From: Pontibacter actiniarum
Lineage (GTDB): Bacteria; Bacteroidota; Bacteroidia; Cytophagales; Hymenobacteraceae
DNA length: 64,000 nucleotides
Assembly: GCF_003585765.1 (NCBI RefSeq)
Contig: NZ_CP021235.1
Coordinates: 2,232,001-2,296,000 of the forward strand
Direction: 5' to 3'
Made by a program: the position numbers and the translations under genes. Shown here in pieces: positions 59,113 through 64,000 of this stretch; the first letter of the stretch is position 1; each line of letters opens with the position of its first letter. The notes beneath the pieces were generated by a model. That model did not search any database and was not told where the DNA came from. It saw only the letters and a list, made by a program, of their open reading frames with translations.

Positions 59113-60294
59113 TTAAAGAAAAAAAACCTCATCCCACGCCTGTGGCAGCATGCCACTGCTACGCAGTATCACATTGTAGACTCCTTGGTTTCCATTCAAC
59201 AAGGTATCTTCGCCAGGGGGATAGCCGTTTCTCACCGCTTCACCTAGCCAACGCTGTGCTACTGCCTGACACTCTTCACGGTTGGTCACGTCGTAACACC
59301 TTTTAAAAAGCCAGGAAAACCCGGCGTATCCATGACAAAAATTAGCCTCCTGGATAGGTAAAAGGCTTTGGTTGTAGTTTAAGAAGCTTGTAAGCACTTC
59401 GTTCCCGAACCTAAGGTGGTCGCGATTCTGCAAAACGTTTCCCGCTTTCAAAATGCTGTAAGCAACAGACAAATCACTTGTACACCACCCGATGTTGGCG
59501 TTATGTTTTCTCGCTTGGGATAGGGGAACACCCTTATTCGACACCGACCGCGGAAATAAAAAGTTTTCTTCTGTAGGCTCATAGGGTTTGTAGAGGGCGT
59601 TTAGAAAGCCCAGCAGTAGGCGCATCAAGTCTTCTACAGCATGATAGCGATGCGTTTGGCAGACACTCGTGAGAATCAAAAGCATCCCGCAGACGCCGTG
59701 TGCTAACCCTGTGTTGATAAAGTAGTCCCCGGCTTGTTGGTGCCGCTTGTTTGCGATATACCTGCCATGCGTATTTTCCTGAATTTTAGTAGCTAACAGT
59801 TCAACAAGCTCTTTTATATACCTTAGCCCCGCTGGGTACAGCGCCGCATATTTGGCTAAATAAAACACCCCTCCCATGGAGGAGTACATTGGATCTAAAT
59901 CCCCCCGCTCGATTTCAGCCTTCGACTTTTCATATACATTGCTAGCTAGCCAGTCAAGGAGTACTGTAGTATTCCCATCCCTGTCCAGGTACTCCTGCCT
60001 TTGTAACAGCAGTAAAACGCACCCTAGACCACTTAGCCCATTACTCATGGCAGTCGTAAAGCGCAGGCCATGCGCTGTTCCCACCCGTGCCACCACCCTG
60101 TTGATGATTTCCACTGCCTGATTGGCAAAAGCCGTATCTTGGTAATACTCGGTCAGGGTGAGCAGGGACACAACTTTCCCCAAATTTCCCGTGTACAGCG
60201 CATCCGGTGCGGCAGGGTCAAAGGAGCTTATGCCCACCAGTTTTCGGGCCACCACCTCCGACACCGCTTTCATTTCACTAGCTTTAGATGCCAT
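59113..60294 (-). CDS. Lanthionine cyclase-like protein LanC
   Basis: 393 residues, alpha/alpha-barrel LanC family. Zinc ligands visible: Cys271 ('NIGWCTSDLSVAYS'), Cys320 and His321 ('NFCHGYAGFSWLF'); active-site His199 in 'NTGLAHGVCGMLL'. Catalyses addition of Cys thiols to dehydrated residues. Its start overlaps the end of the second LanC-like gene by 11 bases, so both are co-translated. Confidence 0.92.
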   Translation of the reverse strand: MASKASEMKAVSEVVARKLVGISSFDPAAPDALYTGNLGKVVSLLTLTEYYQDTAFANQAVEIINRVVARVGTAHGLRFTTAMSNGLSGLGCVLLLLQRQEYLDRDGNTTVLLDWLASNVYEKSKAEIERGDLDPMYSSMGGVFYLAKYAALYPAGLRYIKELVELLATKIQENTHGRYIANKRHQQAGDYFINTGLAHGVCGMLLILTSVCQTHRYHAVEDLMRLLLGFLNALYKPYEPTEENFLFPRSVSNKGVPLSQARKHNANIGWCTSDLSVAYSILKAGNVLQNRDHLRFGNEVLTSFLNYNQSLLPIQEANFCHGYAGFSWLFKRCYDVTNREECQAVAQRWLGEAVRNGYPPGEDTLLNGNQGVYNVILRSSGMLPQAWDEVFFL

Positions 60295-61516
60295 GGTTTA
60301 ACCCTTCAACTGCAGGCAGTTCCCTATCAAGGTATGTCATCAATGTGATGCCGATGCCGATTATTCCCCAAGCGTAAGACAAATTGAATAGGTCAGCATC
60401 CGGTTTGAAAAAGGAGCGGAAGCCACAAAAACCATTCTCCTCCGTTATATTTCGGGGAACCTGGTGTATCCAGTAACGATAGGCAGCTAGGTACTTCTCC
60501 CCTTCAGGATCCAGCTCAGAAAGCTTTAGAAACAGGTAGGCTACCCCTGATGCACCGTATGTCATGCTACCATCGTAGGTCAGCTTATCTTCGTACCTCC
60601 TGGCTAAACATACGTTTAATATCTCCCGTGCCTCAGCTACCAAATAATCATCTTTAACCGTGAGCCCCGCCTTTAACAAGGCATATGCCACTCCCAAGTC
60701 ACCATAGCAAAGACTAAACTGCGTATCCTGCACCTCTTCCCCCAGGATGTGAGGAAAGAGTCCCTTAGGGTTCTGTCGTTTATGCTGCAGGACGAATGCT
60801 GCCGCCCGCTCAATTAAATCCCGGCACTTATCTTGTACTATGCCCCGCTCAAACACGGCCGACAGAAAGGCAATGATCATACAAGAACCATGGCTCAAGC
60901 CTAAATAGACTTTGTTGTTCAGGCGGGGACTTCTCCAACAGATGCCTCTGCTGGCCCCCTGTATCGCCTTCGCATCGATGGCTTCTACAATCTCTGCTAG
61001 CAGCTGGTCGTTCTTAGCTGATCTTTTGGCATGCAACAGGTAATTGCCTGTGGCCAGCGCTCCAGAGAAAATGCTGAAGTCCGCATGCTTGATCTTATTT
61101 CTACAAAGGGCATGTAAGGTATCCTCAATCGTGCTGAGATAGGGGCTTGCCTCGTAGTCTAGTAACCCTTTCTCAGTGGCTTTGATAAAAAAGACTCCCA
61201 GAGCTGCAATGTTGGCATCGTAAGAGTCTGTGGGGTAAACTCTTTTATAATACTTGTAGTCTACCAGCTCTAAGGCATTGCCTAAGTATGCTTCAGCAAG
61301 GGTATAATAGGAAGGGTCGCCGGTGAACTTTGCGTAATAACAGTAAAAAAAGCAAGCACCCAGCCAGCCATTGCTTAAGGTAGGACTGACAAAACAGTGG
61401 GTGTGTTTTTGTATACTTGCTTCAAGCTGCACCAGCAGGGCCCTCAGCTCCCTCTGCCCCTTGGGTAAACCCTTAACTGTACTCGCGTCTTCTATTGGTA
61501 GCATAAATGATGACAT
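60284..61516 (-). CDS. LanC-like protein lacking two zinc ligands
   Basis: 410 residues with the LanC repeat pattern: 'LGLSHGSCMIIAFLSA' (His209), 'SLCYGDLGVAYALLKAG' (Cys270), but the position of the Cys-His pair reads 'SMTYGASGVAYLFLKL' (Thr319-Tyr320). With one of three ligands left it is unlikely to bind catalytic zinc. It may be a scaffold, a peptide-binding partner of the neighbouring LanC, or act in a zinc-independent way. Confidence 0.88.
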   Translation of the reverse strand: MSSFMLPIEDASTVKGLPKGQRELRALLVQLEASIQKHTHCFVSPTLSNGWLGACFFYCYYAKFTGDPSYYTLAEAYLGNALELVDYKYYKRVYPTDSYDANIAALGVFFIKATEKGLLDYEASPYLSTIEDTLHALCRNKIKHADFSIFSGALATGNYLLHAKRSAKNDQLLAEIVEAIDAKAIQGASRGICWRSPRLNNKVYLGLSHGSCMIIAFLSAVFERGIVQDKCRDLIERAAAFVLQHKRQNPKGLFPHILGEEVQDTQFSLCYGDLGVAYALLKAGLTVKDDYLVAEAREILNVCLARRYEDKLTYDGSMTYGASGVAYLFLKLSELDPEGEKYLAAYRYWIHQVPRNITEENGFCGFRSFFKPDADLFNLSYAWGIIGIGITLMTYLDRELPAVEGLNHGI

Positions 61517-61547
61517 TGTTTAAATGGTATAACCTTTGATAAACGCT

Positions 61548-62564
61548 TTACACCAGGATTAACCGCTCTAGTCTGCAGATCAAGTCCTTGACCCATTCAA
61601 TTCCGGCACAAAATGAAAGCAAGTGGTCTCTTAGGAGTGTTGCCCGGGCAGCTGTTTGCTGCTGTAACAGGTCTTCTCTCTCCAATTTATCTACCAGTAA
61701 GGCCAAGAGGGAGCACCGTAGCACATGATAGTTACTCTGTTCAAACAGCTGCGCAAACTCAACCACCTCCCTTGTCAGCTGCTGCAACGGCATTTGATCT
61801 GCTTTCTCTTCTAAGGAGACGTACCGGTAGATGGCGAGCCTTTCTGTTGTGTGCACCTCCATTTCATGATACCAGGAAGAGAAGAGGACGCTGGGTCTGG
61901 GATAAACTCCGAACTTCATATAGCCATTAATATACATGTTCAAGAAGTTGAGGATAGAATACTCCTTCAGTATCTTAAAAAGGCCAGCATTAACATGGGC
62001 ATAATCAAACCGCAGATAGCATGAGCTGGAAGGGAGGCCATTCATCAAAAACTGAAATAGCTCCGACCAATTTTGGACGCACTCATCTACCCTCTTCTGC
62101 GCAAGTAGTACTTTGCCTAGGTTCAGGATTTGCTCCAGCAAATCAAAGAACTGGAAATAGCAGCCTTCATTGAATAATTCATATCCCACGGAGAACTTCC
62201 TGCTCAGGTCATACTCGGCTTGAGCATATGCTTTGAGTTTATAGTGGCAATAAGCTGTTTTAGGAAAAACCTGTGCCTCCATGTATTTTCTCAGGAATGG
62301 ACTTACATCCTTGTTTGCGTAGATTTCCTGCCTGACTCCCTGAAGGTCAGCTAAGATCATGCAATAGTCTGCGTTCTCTTTAAACATGGCCTGGTTCAGG
62401 ACTTTCAGCCGCTCACGATACCGCTGGTAATGGGCCTGTCCAGGTGCTGAAAATTTCAGGGAGTCGACTTCCGCCTGTTCCAGGAATTCCAGGACTTTAG
62501 CATACTTGTATTTCCTGTCGCTTTTCGTAGTCGCAGTACTTAGTTGACAAAGTAGTTCTTCCAT
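61548..62564 (-). CDS. Unknown helical protein of the lanthipeptide cluster
   Basis: 338 residues, entirely helical in appearance, with repeated short helix pairs (for example 'YCHYKLKAYAQAEYDLSRKF', 'FFDLLEQILNLGKVLLAQKR') suggesting a TPR-like solenoid. No signal peptide and no recognised family. Its place, 31 bases upstream of the LanC-like gene and downstream of the beta-barrel, suggests a cluster-specific accessory or precursor-binding role. Confidence 0.75.
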   Translation of the reverse strand: MEELLCQLSTATTKSDRKYKYAKVLEFLEQAEVDSLKFSAPGQAHYQRYRERLKVLNQAMFKENADYCMILADLQGVRQEIYANKDVSPFLRKYMEAQVFPKTAYCHYKLKAYAQAEYDLSRKFSVGYELFNEGCYFQFFDLLEQILNLGKVLLAQKRVDECVQNWSELFQFLMNGLPSSSCYLRFDYAHVNAGLFKILKEYSILNFLNMYINGYMKFGVYPRPSVLFSSWYHEMEVHTTERLAIYRYVSLEEKADQMPLQQLTREVVEFAQLFEQSNYHVLRCSLLALLVDKLEREDLLQQQTAARATLLRDHLLSFCAGIEWVKDLICRLERLILV

Positions 62565-62630
62565 TGTATTGTGTTTTCCGCCATGAATGATTTGGGAACA
62601 ACGCTATAACTCGTTGCTCCATAATACCTG

Positions 62631-64000
62631 CTACTCTACCCTGTTCAGCACGTCTTCATTTCCCAACTTCTTGTTTTGCGCACCTTTCACCGTGTTCTTG
62701 CCAAACTTGTAGACAAAACCTAACTGAATCCGGCGGCCATCATAGTAATTGGTTAAGTTGGTGTTCACGTTAAAGGCGTTGATTGTGCCCCCTGTCACAT
62801 CCCCTTTGAACAAATCCGTCACAGCGAGGGTGTACTGAAGCTTTTTGTTGAGCAGGTCGCCTTTCAGGGCAACCCTGGAAAAGTTGTTGGCGACAATGTC
62901 GATCAAGCCATACCGGAAAGGCCCCGTGTATTTGTAAGAAGTCTCCAAGCGAAGTCCCCCCGGAAGACTAAATGTATTCTCTAGACCAACACTGTGATAA
63001 AAGCTCTTAGGAATTGAAATAGCTTCAAAATCCTTCGTTTCGATCGCTGAGTTAAAAACAGCCCCGTAGGCAAATACACTCCCAGACCACCAAGGGGTGA
63101 TTTTATACCCATAGTTACCCACAAGGCTATAAGAGCTAAGGTCAAAGTTCCTGTCTTTCCAGATCGTGATATCTCCTACGGCCTCCGGCAACTGGGTATA
63201 GACATCCTTCTCCTCCCTGTACTCCACCTCTACATATAAATTCCCTTTGTAGACTGTATTGACGGAGTATGAGTTGCTGTATTTGGGCCGTAAACCGGGG
63301 TTCCCCTCTGTTATCGTGAAGTCATCCACATACGTCCTGAAAGGAGTCAATACCTGAAACCCGGGGCGCTGGATTGTTCTTCTGTAGTTAGCGGAAAGCT
63401 GCACATCATCCGTTAAGGAGTGCTGAATCATCAATGTGGGGAAAAAATCCAGAAAGCTTCTGTCAACAGCTCTTGTACCAGAAGTAATGTTGTCCACGCG
63501 CATCGTAGCATACTCCGCCCGCAGTCCTGCACTGATGTTGGTGTTCTTGTTGACAAGCTTGTCAACTGTCAGGTAGCCGGCCGTGATGTTTTCCTCGAAT
63601 TCATTGATAAAGCTGAACGCACGCTCCGGTACAAAACCGTCACTGGTCAAAACCTCCTGTGTTGGTCGGGTATTGTTACTGGAGTGTGTTATTTTGGCGC
63701 CGGTAGCAAGGTTCAAGTTATTTTTGTAAGGAAGATTCCAATCCATTTGCCCGACAAGTATATCAGCTTGGCTCGTATTGATGTTCCGGACCGTCCTCAG
63801 CTTTCGGATCAATCCCCCCTGCTCATCCGATAGGTTTTGGAAATGCATTTCCGTTTTTTCCTTCCTTTGAGCCGGGGTATAAGTAAAAACCATGTCAAAC
63901 GATTTTCCCTTTGCGGCCAGCTTATGGTTGTAGAACACACTGTAGTTCTGCACAAGATTATACCCGGCGTCACTGAAATCCGTGGACAGTAGTGAGTCCG
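62631..64000 (-). CDS. Outer-membrane beta-barrel protein (OMP family 3), 5' end outside window
   Basis: C-terminal part of an outer-membrane beta-barrel of the TonB-receptor-like OMP_b-brl_3 family; the frame runs unbroken to the window end, so the start (with signal peptide and carboxypeptidase-like plug region) is missing. Seen: alternating beta strands such as 'LSANYRRTIQRPGFQVLTPF' and 'ITEGNPGLRPKYSNSYSVNT', and a barrel end 'RRIQLGFVYKFGKNTVKG'. The NPGLRP motif is typical. Its role here could be peptide passage across the outer membrane, self-protection or unrelated transport. Confidence 0.87.
   Translation of the reverse strand, partial: DSLLSTDFSDAGYNLVQNYSVFYNHKLAAKGKSFDMVFTYTPAQRKEKTEMHFQNLSDEQGGLIRKLRTVRNINTSQADILVGQMDWNLPYKNNLNLATGAKITHSSNNTRPTQEVLTSDGFVPERAFSFINEFEENITAGYLTVDKLVNKNTNISAGLRAEYATMRVDNITSGTRAVDRSFLDFFPTLMIQHSLTDDVQLSANYRRTIQRPGFQVLTPFRTYVDDFTITEGNPGLRPKYSNSYSVNTVYKGNLYVEVEYREEKDVYTQLPEAVGDITIWKDRNFDLSSYSLVGNYGYKITPWWSGSVFAYGAVFNSAIETKDFEAISIPKSFYHSVGLENTFSLPGGLRLETSYKYTGPFRYGLIDIVANNFSRVALKGDLLNKKLQYTLAVTDLFKGDVTGGTINAFNVNTNLTNYYDGRRIQLGFVYKFGKNTVKGAQNKKLGNEDVLNRVE

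Overview
The window looks like a chromosome segment from a Bacteroidota bacterium, probably a Cytophagales/Hymenobacteraceae relative (Pontibacter- or Rufibacter-like). This assignment is inferred from the protein families (LytTR two-component pair, OMP family-3 beta-barrel, double-glycine lanthipeptide leaders, Bacteroidota-type serine recombinase tail), the lack of strong Shine-Dalgarno sequences and the moderate GC of the core genes. No rRNA, tRNA or CRISPR was seen.

Layout. (1) 1-5.3 kb, plus strand: end of an LPG-synthase-type flippase-like membrane protein, two APC amino-acid permeases and a small membrane-anchored protein. (2) 5.4-22.0 kb: an integron-like system. Twenty-two small, AT-rich genes, all on the minus strand, are separated by 22 imperfectly palindromic 53-130 bp sites that start with an AAC box and end with a GTT box (attC-like). 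The array ends at a lone GTTGGCA box (20347-20353), and 144 bp further lies a tyrosine recombinase with the full R-K-H-R-H-Y set but without the extra domain that defines IntI. It points the same way as the cassettes, as in 'reverse' integrons. An intact IS3-family element sits inside one attC and can be removed on paper to restore a perfect site. About half of the cassette proteins are secreted or lipoproteins; one is an SMI1/KNR4 protein and one an alpha/beta hydrolase.

(3) 22.7-29.1 kb: a PRISE-type SDR reductase, a broken HxlR regulator, an RsbQ-like hydrolase with a PAS/DHp sensor lacking an ATPase domain, an MFS remnant, a Crp/Fnr regulator, a GlcG/HbpS-type protein and a secreted 5-hydroxyisourate hydrolase. 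(4) 29.1-31.4 kb: a scar of a truncated serine recombinase and a decayed IS3 element. (5) 31.5-40.6 kb: aldo/keto reductase, two paralogous AraC regulators, nitroreductase with divergent HxlR regulator, a Cys-nucleophile alpha/beta hydrolase, small membrane protein and lipoprotein, and a gene-poor 1.5 kb stretch holding a relic of an integron cassette.

(6) 40.6-64 kb, all minus strand: a class I lanthipeptide-type cluster. In transcription order it has an outer-membrane beta-barrel (running off the window), an unknown helical protein, two LanC-like proteins (one lacking two of three zinc ligands), a luciferase-like flavin enzyme, two near-identical Cys-containing precursors, a full-length LanB, an S9D-type glutamyl-endopeptidase-like protease, two Cys-free double-glycine peptides, a C39 peptidase/ABC exporter, a short HlyD-like adaptor, a LytTR response regulator, a second full-length LanB and a LytS-type kinase whose ATG directly follows the LanB stop. 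Together these could make, modify, trim, export and regulate one or more peptides.
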